This document shows positions 17,974 to 27,342 of a stretch of DNA of 36,809 nucleotides, piece by piece. The notes below the pieces were generated by a model that saw nothing but the letters and a program-made list of their open reading frames with translations, was not told where the DNA came from and ran no database searches. The stretch's first letter is position 1. Every line of letters begins with the position of its first letter. The DNA is from SAR324 cluster bacterium JCVI-SC AAA005. Its GTDB lineage: Bacteria; SAR324; NAC60-12. Made by a program: the position numbers and the translations under genes. The stretch covers positions 1 through 36,809 of the forward strand of contig AGAU01000378.1 of NCBI GenBank assembly GCA_000224765.2, read 5' to 3'.

Positions 17974-18801
17974 ATGAGAGAAATACGCTGGCTCAAAACG
18001 CTATTTCGATGGCTGTTTCTTATGCTTGGAGTTTTGTTGATGCTTACACTTTTTCAGCACAAGCTAATCTATCATCCCCGAACCTACCCAGCAGGTTATC
18101 AACCCTGGAAAACTTCTTCTCTGGAACTCCTTCGCTATCACACAACAGAAGGTTCACAGACAGCTTATTACCTTCCTCCTGAGAACGGTTCAGTTCAACG
18201 CGTCTGGGTTTTGTTTGGAGGGAACGCTGGTCTGGCGTTGGATTGGCTTGGGCTTCTTACTCAGGTAAATCTATCTGGGGTGGGCTTTCTTTTGATTGAC
18301 TATCCCGGCTATGGGTCTTGTGAGGGTAGTGCTTCCCCTGAGATGATTCGCATTTCTACAAGGGAAGCATTCCAGGTATGGCAGAGAGAGTATGGGATTG
18401 AATCACAGCCAGGCTGGGCCACCTTGGGGCATTCGCTGGGAGCTGCAGCTGCTTTGCAGTTTGCAGAAGATCATCCGGTAGATCGAATCGTTCTGCTATC
18501 ACCGTTCACAAGCTTGGCAGACATGGTGCGACATCTCTTTGGTGGGTGGCTGGTGCCGCTCTTGCGACATCACTTTGAAAATCGGAAACCACTGCGGGTT
18601 GTGTTGGAACGAAACCCATTTCCAGCAATTCTGATTGCTCATGGAGATCGTGACGAGGTCGTCCCTGTTCAGATGGGACGAGAACTTGCCGCCTTGAACC
18701 CAGGGCAGATCGAATATCTTGAAGTTCTGGACACGGGACACAATGACATCCTGAGCAAGCTCTGGCCGAGGCTACACCGAGAATTTGCTGCTTCTTTGTG
18801 A
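17974..18801 (+). CDS. Membrane-anchored alpha/beta hydrolase
   Basis: The product is 275 aa. An N-terminal hydrophobic helix (residues about 11-28, LFRWLFLMLGVLLMLTLF) anchors or exports it. The hydrolase core has the oxyanion region VLFGGNAGLALDW, LLIDYPGYGSCEGSASPE, the nucleophile elbow GHSLGAAAAL, the acid in HGDRDEVVPVQ and the histidine in DTGHNDIL, so the Ser-Asp-His triad looks intact. It resembles the Bem46/YfhR group, whose substrates are mostly unknown. It diverges from the phnD operon across about 150 bases. Confidence 0.85.
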   Translation: MREIRWLKTLFRWLFLMLGVLLMLTLFQHKLIYHPRTYPAGYQPWKTSSLELLRYHTTEGSQTAYYLPPENGSVQRVWVLFGGNAGLALDWLGLLTQVNLSGVGFLLIDYPGYGSCEGSASPEMIRISTREAFQVWQREYGIESQPGWATLGHSLGAAAALQFAEDHPVDRIVLLSPFTSLADMVRHLFGGWLVPLLRHHFENRKPLRVVLERNPFPAILIAHGDRDEVVPVQMGRELAALNPGQIEYLEVLDTGHNDILSKLWPRLHREFAASL

Positions 18802-19713
18802 TTGCTCGTTCTGCTTCAGTTTCCCCAAGATGGAGGGAGACTGCTAGTCTTAATAAAAAAATTCATCCAAGAAAGTTATAAATATGATTCAATGCTTTCA
18901 ATAAATAAATCTATATTTTACAGATAAAAAATATAAGCTATTGATATTATTAATATTAAAATATTTATAAAATCAGATAAAATATATTATTTAAATGAAA
19001 AATTTGTTGTGATTGCTGAGCTCATTCTCTTGCACACCTCCGATTGAGTTGGCGCATCTGTGATGAATTATAACTCTTGGTTTCAGTGAACTAATTTGGC
19101 TAGGGCCTGTTGTGAAACAACCGATTGCTGGTTTTAAATATAAATCTTAATAAATTTGTCAGAGTTGAATGAGAAAAAAGAGGGGGATCATTTACAAATA
19201 CAAGTGATTAAGTATATAATTTGTAACAAATTGAGAATTATTTGGACTTAGATTCAAGATGAGATGGATTTGAACGGGAAAATGCTCAAGATACCTTAAG
19301 TTGACATTTTTCAGTGAGGATACCTCTTAGATGCTAACCACAGTTATTGAATAAATCTCTCTCTCAGCAACTCCGACCGTCCTCCTTGTTTCCATTGACA
19401 CCTACAGCGGTTGAAGGTAATTGGTTTCTTAGCGGCATCAGTACAAACTCCGTTTGATCTTTAATTTCATCATTAAAAATATATATTAATGATTTATTTG
19501 GATATTTTACAAGCCTGTGTTTATAATTGTGACAAATTTATTAAAAATAATAAAAATAATAAAATAATTACTTGACCTTCTGAGTGAGACTGCATAGTTT
19601 CAGGAACATCTTTCAAGTTTGTTCCAAAAAAGCACAAAAAGTAGTTCAAGCAATTTTCTTATTCGAACAAATACTCAGAAATTATTAAAAAATTCTTCTT
19701 CATTGAGGTTCAC
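18802..19713. other. Long AT-rich intergenic region before the large lipoprotein gene
   Basis: About 0.9 kb without a credible gene. An imperfect hairpin with arms at 18817-18825 and 18835-18843 follows the hydrolase but has no T tract. The stretch 18880-19010 is extremely AT-rich. Further in, 19527-19620 is a block repeated upstream of the next paralogue (listed separately). A TTGACA at 19301-19306 has no convincing -10. The region is likely regulatory for the 19714 gene; it could also conceal a small RNA that I cannot identify. Confidence 0.6.
19527..19620 (+). repeat. Upstream block, copy 1 (duplicated promoter region)
   Basis: This 94-base block is collinear with 25202-25295. The first 38 bases (starting TTGTGACAAATTT, then AAAAATAAT repeats) are identical in both, and both end TTTCAAGTTT at the same spacing, 92-94 bases before the start codons of the two paralogous lipoproteins. 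The conserved AT-rich first half probably holds a shared regulatory site or promoter. Confidence 0.8.
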
Positions 19714-22700
19714 ATGAAAAAGCAGTGGCAATTACTTCTCGTCGCGATGTTGACGGGCGGCATGCTCCAGGTTAGCTGCATGATGCCAGAGGAAGGAACC
19801 ATCATTTATGATCAGGATTATCCCGAATTACCTACTGACAATGTGGGTGGCAGTGGCAGCGGCTCTAGTGGAGGAGATGGCAGTGGTAGCGGAAGTGGAG
19901 AACGCAACCCTGAGTCAAACGTAGGCTTCACCGTGACTGAAACTGATGGAGTTACTTCCGTTACGGAAAGTGGCAACACTGATACCATCAGCGTGGTACT
20001 AGACGAACAACCAACTGCGGACGTGACCATCTCGTTGGACACTTATCCTGAATACCAGATTACCACCTCTTTCAGCAGCCTGACCTTTACTCCGAGCAAC
20101 TGGGACTCAGCCCAGGTAGTCACCATCAGTGCCATAGAGGATGGCAACCTTGATGGGGATGTGACCACCACGTTGAGAGCGCAGGTCAGTGGTTCTGCCG
20201 ATCCCAGCTATGCCAGTGGGATTTCACCACAAAACGTGAGCGTGACTGCGCACGATAGTGGCACCATCATCCTACCACCCCCTCCAGCTACCGGACCAGG
20301 GATCACCGTTACCCAATCTGGAGGCAACACCGCCGTCGAAGAGAGCGGTGTCACCGATACGATTACCGTTGTACTCAATGAACAACCCGCGGGGGATGTG
20401 ACTGTGGCCATTGCCTCACCCGATGGAGAGATCAACGCTGATCCGGCCGAGGTGAACTTTCTCGCCAGTAACTGGAACCAACCTCAGTACGTGACGATCA
20501 GTGCGGTCGAAGATGGCGTTGCCGACAATGATCAGGATACTACCTTCACCGTTGCGGTCAGCAACTCAAGTGATTCAAACTACACGGGGCTGGGGACCGT
20601 CCGTGTGCCAGTCAAAGTGATCGACAGTGGCAATGTCTCTGGCATCGTCATCACCTCCAGTGGTGGTAACAACCAGGTCAAGGAGAGTGGTGACGGTGAC
20701 AGCTTCGAAGTGTTTTTGAGTATGCAGCCCAACGCCGACGTGATGATTACACTGAGCGACAACGACACCAGCGAGATCAGCTACAGCCCAAGCACACTCA
20801 GCTTCACACCTGATAACTGGGATACAACCCAAACCGTTAATCTGAGCGCTGAGGAAGACAACATCAAGGATGGTAACCAGACCACGCTGTTGACCCTGAC
20901 CTCCTCATCCGACGATTCCATCATCAATGGCGTAAGCACCAGCACCGAAGTAGTCACCGCCGACAGTGCAACAGAGCCTGGAGTAACCATCACCGATGCT
21001 CCTTTCAGCCTGATCGAGAGTGGAGCCAGTAAAACTCTGAGCTTTGAGCTCGACACTCCCCCGGCAGCCAGCACGGTGGTGACCATCACCCTGAGCGACA
21101 ATGACTCCAGCGAGATTCACTATGATCCAGCAACGCTTACCTTCACCAGTAGTAACTGGAATACAGCCCAGACTGTTGAGGTCAGTGCTGTCGAAGATGG
21201 CATCCAGGATGGTGATCAACAGGTCAGCCTGAACATCAGCGTCAGCTCTAATCCAGCAGGTAGCTACGGCAGTACAACGGACACCAGCCTGACGATCACT
21301 ACCCAGGACAGTGGCAACACCCCTCCAGATAGTCCAACTGGACTGGTAGCCACACCGACTCTACCCTCCGGCTACGTCGACTTGAGCTGGACAGAACCAA
21401 CCAACCCAGCAGCTGAGAGCTACACGATTTACTGGAGCGATGATCCAAACACTCCGATTGATCCGACCAAGCCCAGCACTTTTACCGACTCGATCACCAT
21501 CACGGCACTTGCCACAACGGAGGCAATCACCGGTTTAGATCCAGCCAATGATTACGACTTCACGATTATTGCCACTAACTCCCTGGGTGACAGCACCCCA
21601 GCTACGGAAGTCAACGCCACGCCAATTCCGGAGGCGCCGACCGGACTGACTGCCTCCACAGGCGCGGCCAGTGGTCAGATTGATCTGGAATGGAACCCCT
21701 CTCTGGGGGCAGATAGCTACACGATTTACTACAGTAACGACGGTGGGAACACCTTCACACCAATCAGTCCGAATGTCACCGGCACTTCCTATCCACATAC
21801 GGGACTAAACGATGGTACCGAATACACCTACTACGTAGTGGCTAATAACGTTGGAGGTATAAGCGAAAGCTCTGACACCATCAGCGCCACTCCCGGTGTG
21901 GAGCCACCCGACCCTCCGACTGATCTGAAAGCTACCGCTGGTTCCGGTGAAGTCATGCTCAATTGGACAGCTATCGATGGCGCGGACGACTACACGATTT
22001 ATGTCAGCACAGGCGGTAGTGGCTACACAGCGATCAGCCCGAATGTCACGGGCACTTCATTTACCCATTCTGTTCTGACCAATGGGAAAACTTACTATTA
22101 CTATGTGGTAGCCAACAATGCTGGGGAACCAAGTGCTGACTCAAACGTGGTGAGTGCCACACCTACAGATCCTGGAACAGGATGGACGGCCCCCGTTGTC
22201 ACACTCACTCCAGGGGAGCAGAAGATCGCGGTTGCTTGGGCAGCTGTTGATGGGGCGGTCAGCTACAATCTTAACTGGAGCAATACGGCGGGATATTCTG
22301 CACAGATCGAAAATGTTGCTGGGCAGCAGGTGAGTAGTGGCTCAACAGAATTCTCCTTCATACATGCCCCCCTAGAAGCAGCAGTGAATCATACCTACAC
22401 CATTGAAGCAGTCGATGCCGATGATAACGCCATTGTGAGCGCCCCAGAGACGGCCTCTGCTCTGCCGCTGAGTTGTCCTATCAAGGACACGACACTCAAC
22501 AAACCCCAGAACCTGCTGGCTTACTACAGCTTTGATGGCAATTTGGAGGACTCGGTAGGTGATTTTGACCTGACCGCCACCGGGGACAGTATTGTCTATG
22601 GAGATGGATGTGCCAACGGCACCTCTGGCTACTTCGATGGGGATGGTGGCTACGCTTACAACCTCAACTTCAATGACAACAACGTCAGTGAGGTAGCTGA

Positions 22701-24900
22701 TGGCAGCTGGACAATCGCTTTCTGGGTAAATGCTGATGAAGATATGAACAAGTTCGCCTCAATGGTGAGCAGTACCAGTGTGCCAGAAGAAAGTTGGGGC
22801 AAAGGGTTCCAGATTGACGTTACTGACAATCTTCGCCCTCGGCTCTTTGCCTGCAAAAAAGCGGTAGACTGCGCAGACGAGGCTAACACGGAGAACTATG
22901 ACAACACCATGACCGCGCCAAGGGAGAAGGCTCTCCAACTTAGTGAATGGACGCACATTGCTGTGACGATGGATAACCAAACTGCTGTGATGTATTTAGA
23001 TGGTGAGGAAGTTATCAGCCAGTCTGGGCTGGTTACTGAGTTCAACCGTCTAAAGGTGGGCCTCAATCGTTGGGAACAGCAACCCTGGAAGGGGTACCTG
23101 GATGAACTGATGATTTTTGGCGATGCTCTGACTGCTGATGAAGTGATGACTGTCTACAACAACGTACTTCCAGCCAAGCCAGAGAACCTATTGGTGGTCA
23201 ATCAAACATATAGCCAACTCCAAATTTCCTGGGACCCTCTTGAAGGGATAGATGAATATCGTGTCTACTACAGTGAGACTGATATTGTTAATGAGAACAG
23301 TCCGTATTTTACGGTTATCGGAACAACTTCCCTTCTATTCACAGGTACCTCAGGAGAGCAGATCTACACTTTTGCTGTAGCAGGAATCAACGTACTAGGG
23401 ATCGGTGAGTTGTCTAATCCGCAATCAGGAACTGTTCGTGAGCAAGACTGTGGCTTGATTGTCAACTGTTACTTCGCAGAACTCCCTACTACACCAATTA
23501 AAACTTCCAAAAATGGGACAGTTCTGTTTTATAACTCTAGTGGATATCAGGGCTGGAACAATACGAAAAGAAGTGACAAGACAACTGGAATTCGTATTGA
23601 AATTTGGACTACAAACCATGCTTCTGGTCGTAAAAGCGCAAACTCCCCAAGCAACACCCCGATTGTAGAGATTAATTCCAATAAAGAAGGATCTCTTTAC
23701 CAAGATATCACTGTTGAGCCAGGGGAAACACTGGACTGGAACTTTGTATATCGTTCACGAGATCCTCGCAACAATGCGACTGTTGCACTCGAGTTAGGTG
23801 CTCCTGGTGCCGAAGCTGAAGTTGGGCAATATACAACGAAGGATTGGCAAACATTCAGTGGGCAATACACAGTTCCATCTGGTATTACAACCCTCAGGGT
23901 GAGATTCAGTGGTGTAGAGGACTCATATGATTCTGGAACCTACGGTCATCTGCTAGATTCAGTAATTTTCAAGAATAGGGAGGTAGCATATGTTGCTGAT
24001 GTAGATACTGATCATCCATCTTTACCTAATCAAAAAGCAGTCGCTGTAGAGTTTAGCCCTGATGGATCTAAACTCTATTTGATAGTTGGACGAGCACATA
24101 TTCTTTATAACACGCACAGGATCATCCAATACAATTTGTCTGCTCCATGGGATGTTCGAACCGCAGTCAAGGGATCAACCATGGCTCTCAAAAATAGTAG
24201 TGAAAGATTGGAAGACTCACTATGGACGAATGATCTGGTATGGAATCCAGACGGCACAAAGTTGATTGTTCTTAATGATTCAAGTGCAAGTGATGAGAGT
24301 AGAATACGAGTCTATAGTGTACCTACTCCATACGATCTCGGCAGTGTAATTAATGCTACTTCTCCAGTGCCAGAAGCAGTATTCACTGTTGAAGTTGGCT
24401 CAGCAGCTAACGTAGTCGTGGATCATCCATTGACCTTTGAATTCAATTCAGATGGTACTAAAATGATTGTTGCTGGATTTGATAGCTATAACTCATCAAC
24501 GCAAGAAACTTATCAACGTATTCAGGAATTTGATTTAGCTGGATCATATGATTTCTCAACTATCACAAAGAAATTTTCTATGACACATGAGACGTTTGAA
24601 TATGGAGGCAAAGACGCTATTGATGAGGTGATTTGGAAGTCAGATGGAACTAAATTCATTACCTTAAACCTGTCCGGTGACATTCATATGTATTCTGTCA
24701 CTGCCCCTTTTGATTCATCAAACTCGATTATTACAAAAGACAGATTGGTGATGAGCCTTAGTGAGGTTCCTGTTGATATTAAATATATTCAAACAACTAA
24801 ATTTGAGGGATTACATTTCAACCCAACACAAAACAGGCTGTATTATATTCAAAATACAGATTCCCAAGTATCAATTGGATCAATACCATTCAGTTGGTAA
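19714..24900 (+). CDS. Large predicted surface lipoprotein: Calx-beta-like, FN3, LamG and beta-propeller modules
   Basis: The product is 1728 aa. The signal sequence ends LQVSC-MMPEEGTIIYDQD; Cys is followed by no other good cleavage site, so a lipoprotein is likely, although Gln at -3 is atypical. A Gly/Ser linker (about 45-65) follows. Four repeats of about 110 residues (70-540) share VTESG.TDTI, FTPSNW..AQ and VEDG..DGD, resembling the Calx-beta superfamily. Fibronectin type III-like modules (540-915) repeat YTIYxS and SPNVTGTS. A LamG-like domain spans about 935-1150 (LAYYSFDGNLEDSVG, WKGYLDELMIFGDALTADEV), then one more FN3, a DUF642-like beta-sandwich (1245-1425) and a C-terminal propeller (1425-1728) with SPDGSKLY, NPDGTKLIVL and SDGTKMIVAG blades. 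It probably functions as an adhesin or carbohydrate-binding surface protein. It shares its N-terminus with the 25387 gene. Confidence 0.87.
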   Translation: MKKQWQLLLVAMLTGGMLQVSCMMPEEGTIIYDQDYPELPTDNVGGSGSGSSGGDGSGSGSGERNPESNVGFTVTETDGVTSVTESGNTDTISVVLDEQPTADVTISLDTYPEYQITTSFSSLTFTPSNWDSAQVVTISAIEDGNLDGDVTTTLRAQVSGSADPSYASGISPQNVSVTAHDSGTIILPPPPATGPGITVTQSGGNTAVEESGVTDTITVVLNEQPAGDVTVAIASPDGEINADPAEVNFLASNWNQPQYVTISAVEDGVADNDQDTTFTVAVSNSSDSNYTGLGTVRVPVKVIDSGNVSGIVITSSGGNNQVKESGDGDSFEVFLSMQPNADVMITLSDNDTSEISYSPSTLSFTPDNWDTTQTVNLSAEEDNIKDGNQTTLLTLTSSSDDSIINGVSTSTEVVTADSATEPGVTITDAPFSLIESGASKTLSFELDTPPAASTVVTITLSDNDSSEIHYDPATLTFTSSNWNTAQTVEVSAVEDGIQDGDQQVSLNISVSSNPAGSYGSTTDTSLTITTQDSGNTPPDSPTGLVATPTLPSGYVDLSWTEPTNPAAESYTIYWSDDPNTPIDPTKPSTFTDSITITALATTEAITGLDPANDYDFTIIATNSLGDSTPATEVNATPIPEAPTGLTASTGAASGQIDLEWNPSLGADSYTIYYSNDGGNTFTPISPNVTGTSYPHTGLNDGTEYTYYVVANNVGGISESSDTISATPGVEPPDPPTDLKATAGSGEVMLNWTAIDGADDYTIYVSTGGSGYTAISPNVTGTSFTHSVLTNGKTYYYYVVANNAGEPSADSNVVSATPTDPGTGWTAPVVTLTPGEQKIAVAWAAVDGAVSYNLNWSNTAGYSAQIENVAGQQVSSGSTEFSFIHAPLEAAVNHTYTIEAVDADDNAIVSAPETASALPLSCPIKDTTLNKPQNLLAYYSFDGNLEDSVGDFDLTATGDSIVYGDGCANGTSGYFDGDGGYAYNLNFNDNNVSEVADGSWTIAFWVNADEDMNKFASMVSSTSVPEESWGKGFQIDVTDNLRPRLFACKKAVDCADEANTENYDNTMTAPREKALQLSEWTHIAVTMDNQTAVMYLDGEEVISQSGLVTEFNRLKVGLNRWEQQPWKGYLDELMIFGDALTADEVMTVYNNVLPAKPENLLVVNQTYSQLQISWDPLEGIDEYRVYYSETDIVNENSPYFTVIGTTSLLFTGTSGEQIYTFAVAGINVLGIGELSNPQSGTVREQDCGLIVNCYFAELPTTPIKTSKNGTVLFYNSSGYQGWNNTKRSDKTTGIRIEIWTTNHASGRKSANSPSNTPIVEINSNKEGSLYQDITVEPGETLDWNFVYRSRDPRNNATVALELGAPGAEAEVGQYTTKDWQTFSGQYTVPSGITTLRVRFSGVEDSYDSGTYGHLLDSVIFKNREVAYVADVDTDHPSLPNQKAVAVEFSPDGSKLYLIVGRAHILYNTHRIIQYNLSAPWDVRTAVKGSTMALKNSSERLEDSLWTNDLVWNPDGTKLIVLNDSSASDESRIRVYSVPTPYDLGSVINATSPVPEAVFTVEVGSAANVVVDHPLTFEFNSDGTKMIVAGFDSYNSSTQETYQRIQEFDLAGSYDFSTITKKFSMTHETFEYGGKDAIDEVIWKSDGTKFITLNLSGDIHMYSVTAPFDSSNSIITKDRLVMSLSEVPVDIKYIQTTKFEGLHFNPTQNRLYYIQNTDSQVSIGSIPFSW

Positions 24901-24914
24901 CAGCTAACCAACAC

Positions 24915-24944
24915 AGGAGAGGCGTTCGTGTCTCTCCTTTTTTT
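24915..24944 (+). terminator. Rho-independent terminator after the 1728-aa gene
   Basis: A nine-pair stem with one G-T pair (AGGAGAGGC at 24915-24923 with GTCTCTCCT at 24930-24938), a six-base loop and a run of T to 24944 lie 15 bases after the stop codon. Confidence 0.85.
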
Positions 24945-25386
24945 CTCCCCCGGTAGCCCCTAAAATATAACCTCTTCGAATCTTCTCAGAGACTCTGCTT
25001 CCGCTTCTAAGCTTTTCACTATGATTTATCCGCTGCTTTGCTTTTTCCCTGATGGAGAAAGCAGCCGCTAGGCTGGATGAGAAGCTACTCAAAACTTCAT
25101 AAACTTCCTGCATCTCAGTCTGCAAGACTCCTCTGACCCATGGAAAAGCAAAAGTTTTAAAATTTTAAGAAGTGCTGGATTTTTTAGGGTCTAATTCTTA
25201 TTTGTGACAAATTTATTAAAAATAATAAAAATAATAAAAAAATTAATTGAAGTTCTCAAGGACGAGGTATAGATTCAGAAATATATTTCAAGTTTTTCAC
25301 TGAAAATGGCGTCATTTCTTTCAGCAATGTTTTAAAACCGAAAGCAACTCAAAAAATCATTACAGCACATCCACTGGAAAGCCCCA
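24945..25386. other. Intergenic region between the two paralogous lipoprotein genes
   Basis: After the terminator the sequence holds no supported gene. A 73-codon minus-strand frame at 24904-25125 covers the terminator and has no recognisable domain, so it is not called. The second half contains the repeated upstream block at 25202-25295 and presumably the promoter of the 25387 gene. Confidence 0.6.
25202..25295 (+). repeat. Upstream block, copy 2 (duplicated promoter region)
   Basis: Partner of 19527-19620, with the same length, order and end. Identity is perfect over the first 38 bases and scattered in the rest. It lies 92 bases before the 651-aa gene. Confidence 0.8.
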
Positions 25387-27342
25387 ATGTCTAGTAAATG
25401 GATCTTATCAATTATGATCGTAGCCTTAGTTGGCTGGACGCAAGTCGGCTGCATGATGCCTGAAGAGGGAACTATCATCTATGATCAGGATTTTCCAGAG
25501 TTGCCCGCTGATAATGTTGGTGGAACTGACGATGGAACTGACGATGGAACTGACGATGGAACTGACGATGGAACTGATGTAGATCAAGTGCCCTGTATCA
25601 CCAACGATGTACCAGATTTAGATAGTGATCTTCTAGTCTACTATGATTTTGACAAAGATTTTAATAATCAAAACGAGCTTACAGACGAAAGTCCAGCCAA
25701 TGGTAGATCTGGAGGAGACGAATCTGGGTGGCCCTATAATCTCTCTGAAAGTTTCAGTGGAGCTGTAACTTTCCATAAAAACTGCGCCAATGGAATGGCT
25801 GGATACTACGATGGATCTAAGGGTGATTATTATGTCTACAACAACGATTTTAATGACACAAAAATACCTTCCTTGATTGGTAATTTTACAATTACCATGT
25901 GGATAAATGGGAATGAAAACAATTCCAAATGGTCTTCTACTTACTCTAGTGGACCCAAAAAGAATGAAGGAGCACTGTCCCAAAGTAATCATCAGTTGGA
26001 TGTAACTACGAACAATAAATTGCGAGTTCGCAGCTTTGATAACGGTGATCAACCAGATTTAGTAGATGATGATTCTATCATCAACGGAGTTTGGTACTAT
26101 GTTACTATAGTTCATGAAGAAAATGATATCTTTACACTATATCGGGATGGAATCCAGGTTAAATCGCTAGACAGCATGATGGCTAGTTGGACTCAACTGA
26201 GGCTTGGTATCAATCGGAACAGTGACGTTTACTGGAAGGGCTATATCGATGAATTTAAGGTCTATGGACTGGCGTTTGACAAAAACGATGTAATCGATAA
26301 ATGTTTAGCCTACTCGCAATGTAAAGGAATTGCTCCAGCGACGCCTGATAACCTTACTGCGGTTGTCAGCAATGTAAATGGACAGGCAAATCTTATATGG
26401 AACCCTACTAACGGGACTGACAACTACAATGTATACTGGACAAACAATCCCACTATACCTATTGATCCAGATGACCTATCCAGTTACATAAAATTTATAA
26501 CTGTTACTGAAACTAGTACCACCGTCAACGAATTAATTGTAGGCATCAGCTATGACTTTACTGTCACTGCAAATAACTCCTTTGGAAACAGTGAACCTGC
26601 TGATGAAGCTAATGTAATAATTACCGAATCTAAAAACGATTCAGGCCTGCTAGTCTATTATGCTTTTGATGGGGATTTAACTGACAGTGTACGTAAATTT
26701 AATGATGGACGTTACGATCTAAGCTTAGTTCGCAACGCTAAGTTAGTTTATGAGACAGTTCAAGTTTCAGGTAATCAAGTAGCTTACTTCGATACAAATG
26801 AAGGCTATGCATTCAACGAAAATTTCAACGAAATCAACGAGAATCTTGAAGACTTCACAATTTCTGTCTGGATTCGGCCTGATCAGAATATGAGTAAGTT
26901 CTCCTCAGTCGTAAGCACAGGTGATCAGACTAACAAAAATCTAGGAGCTTTCCAAATTGCACAGACCAGTAGTTCTCCAAATCCTAACAGGATTGGGATG
27001 TTTGCTCAGAACACTGACTTGAAGTTAGAAGGACCGACGATGACGCACAACACCTGGTATCATGTAGTCTTCACGAAAGCGCAGAATGGAGTGGATGAAG
27101 GCACAGGTACATTCTATGTGAATGGAGTGCAAGTTGAACAGTTAGCCGACTTCAAGACAGGTTTTTTGAAATTGAAGGTAGGAATCAATCGAGTCAGCCA
27201 GAACAACTGGAAGGGCCATATTGATGAACTAAAGATTTACAATCGGTCTCTGTCTGCATCAGAGATATGTAACCTCTACAAGAACCATGGAACACTCAAC
27301 GCGGGAGCTACCTGTGAGACTCCAAACAATGTTTCTAGATGA
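25387..27342 (+). CDS. Surface lipoprotein paralogue with two LamG-like domains and an FN3 domain
   Basis: The product is 651 aa. The signal peptide ends TQVGC-MMPEEGTIIYDQDFPELP, nearly identical after Cys to the 1728-aa neighbour. A GTDD linker encoded by a 12-base repeat follows (about 46-65). LamG-like domain 1 spans about 80-310 (LLVYYDFDKDFNNQNELTDE, WKGYIDEFKVYGLAFDKNDV). An FN3-like domain spans 318-415 (YNVYWTNNPTIPIDPDD). LamG-like domain 2 spans 418-638 (LLVYYAFDGDLTDSVRKF, WKGHIDELKIYNRSLSASEI). The concanavalin-like LamG fold binds sugars or extracellular matrix. The frame stops at 27342, but homologous LamG sequence continues downstream in broken frames, so the ancestral protein was probably longer. 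The gene is more AT-rich than the start of its paralogue. Confidence 0.85.
   Translation: MSSKWILSIMIVALVGWTQVGCMMPEEGTIIYDQDFPELPADNVGGTDDGTDDGTDDGTDDGTDVDQVPCITNDVPDLDSDLLVYYDFDKDFNNQNELTDESPANGRSGGDESGWPYNLSESFSGAVTFHKNCANGMAGYYDGSKGDYYVYNNDFNDTKIPSLIGNFTITMWINGNENNSKWSSTYSSGPKKNEGALSQSNHQLDVTTNNKLRVRSFDNGDQPDLVDDDSIINGVWYYVTIVHEENDIFTLYRDGIQVKSLDSMMASWTQLRLGINRNSDVYWKGYIDEFKVYGLAFDKNDVIDKCLAYSQCKGIAPATPDNLTAVVSNVNGQANLIWNPTNGTDNYNVYWTNNPTIPIDPDDLSSYIKFITVTETSTTVNELIVGISYDFTVTANNSFGNSEPADEANVIITESKNDSGLLVYYAFDGDLTDSVRKFNDGRYDLSLVRNAKLVYETVQVSGNQVAYFDTNEGYAFNENFNEINENLEDFTISVWIRPDQNMSKFSSVVSTGDQTNKNLGAFQIAQTSSSPNPNRIGMFAQNTDLKLEGPTMTHNTWYHVVFTKAQNGVDEGTGTFYVNGVQVEQLADFKTGFLKLKVGINRVSQNNWKGHIDELKIYNRSLSASEICNLYKNHGTLNAGATCETPNNVSR
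25522..25581 (+). repeat. 12-base tandem repeat encoding a GTDD linker
   Basis: GGAACTGACGAT occurs four times perfectly (25522-25569), followed by a degenerate fifth unit (25570-25581). It sits within the linker just after the lipidation site. Unit changes would keep the frame and alter only linker length. Confidence 0.9.

Noticed and set aside
18817..18843. Terminator after the alpha/beta hydrolase
   Set aside because: The hairpin has a mismatch and a nine-base loop, and is followed by an A-rich rather than a T-rich stretch.
19301..19329. TTGACA as a promoter for the 1728-aa gene
   Set aside because: No acceptable -10 occurs 16-18 bases downstream and it is almost 400 bases from the start codon; the repeated block at 19527 is a better candidate.
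20000..22200. CRISPR-like or mobile repeats in the large lipoprotein gene
   Set aside because: The repeats are protein-level modules of about 90-110 codons in one frame, with no short identical direct repeats and spacers and no transposase.
24904..25125. Minus-strand frame of 73 codons between the lipoprotein genes
   Set aside because: It covers the strong terminator, has no ribosome-binding site or domain that I can see, and lies in non-coding sequence.
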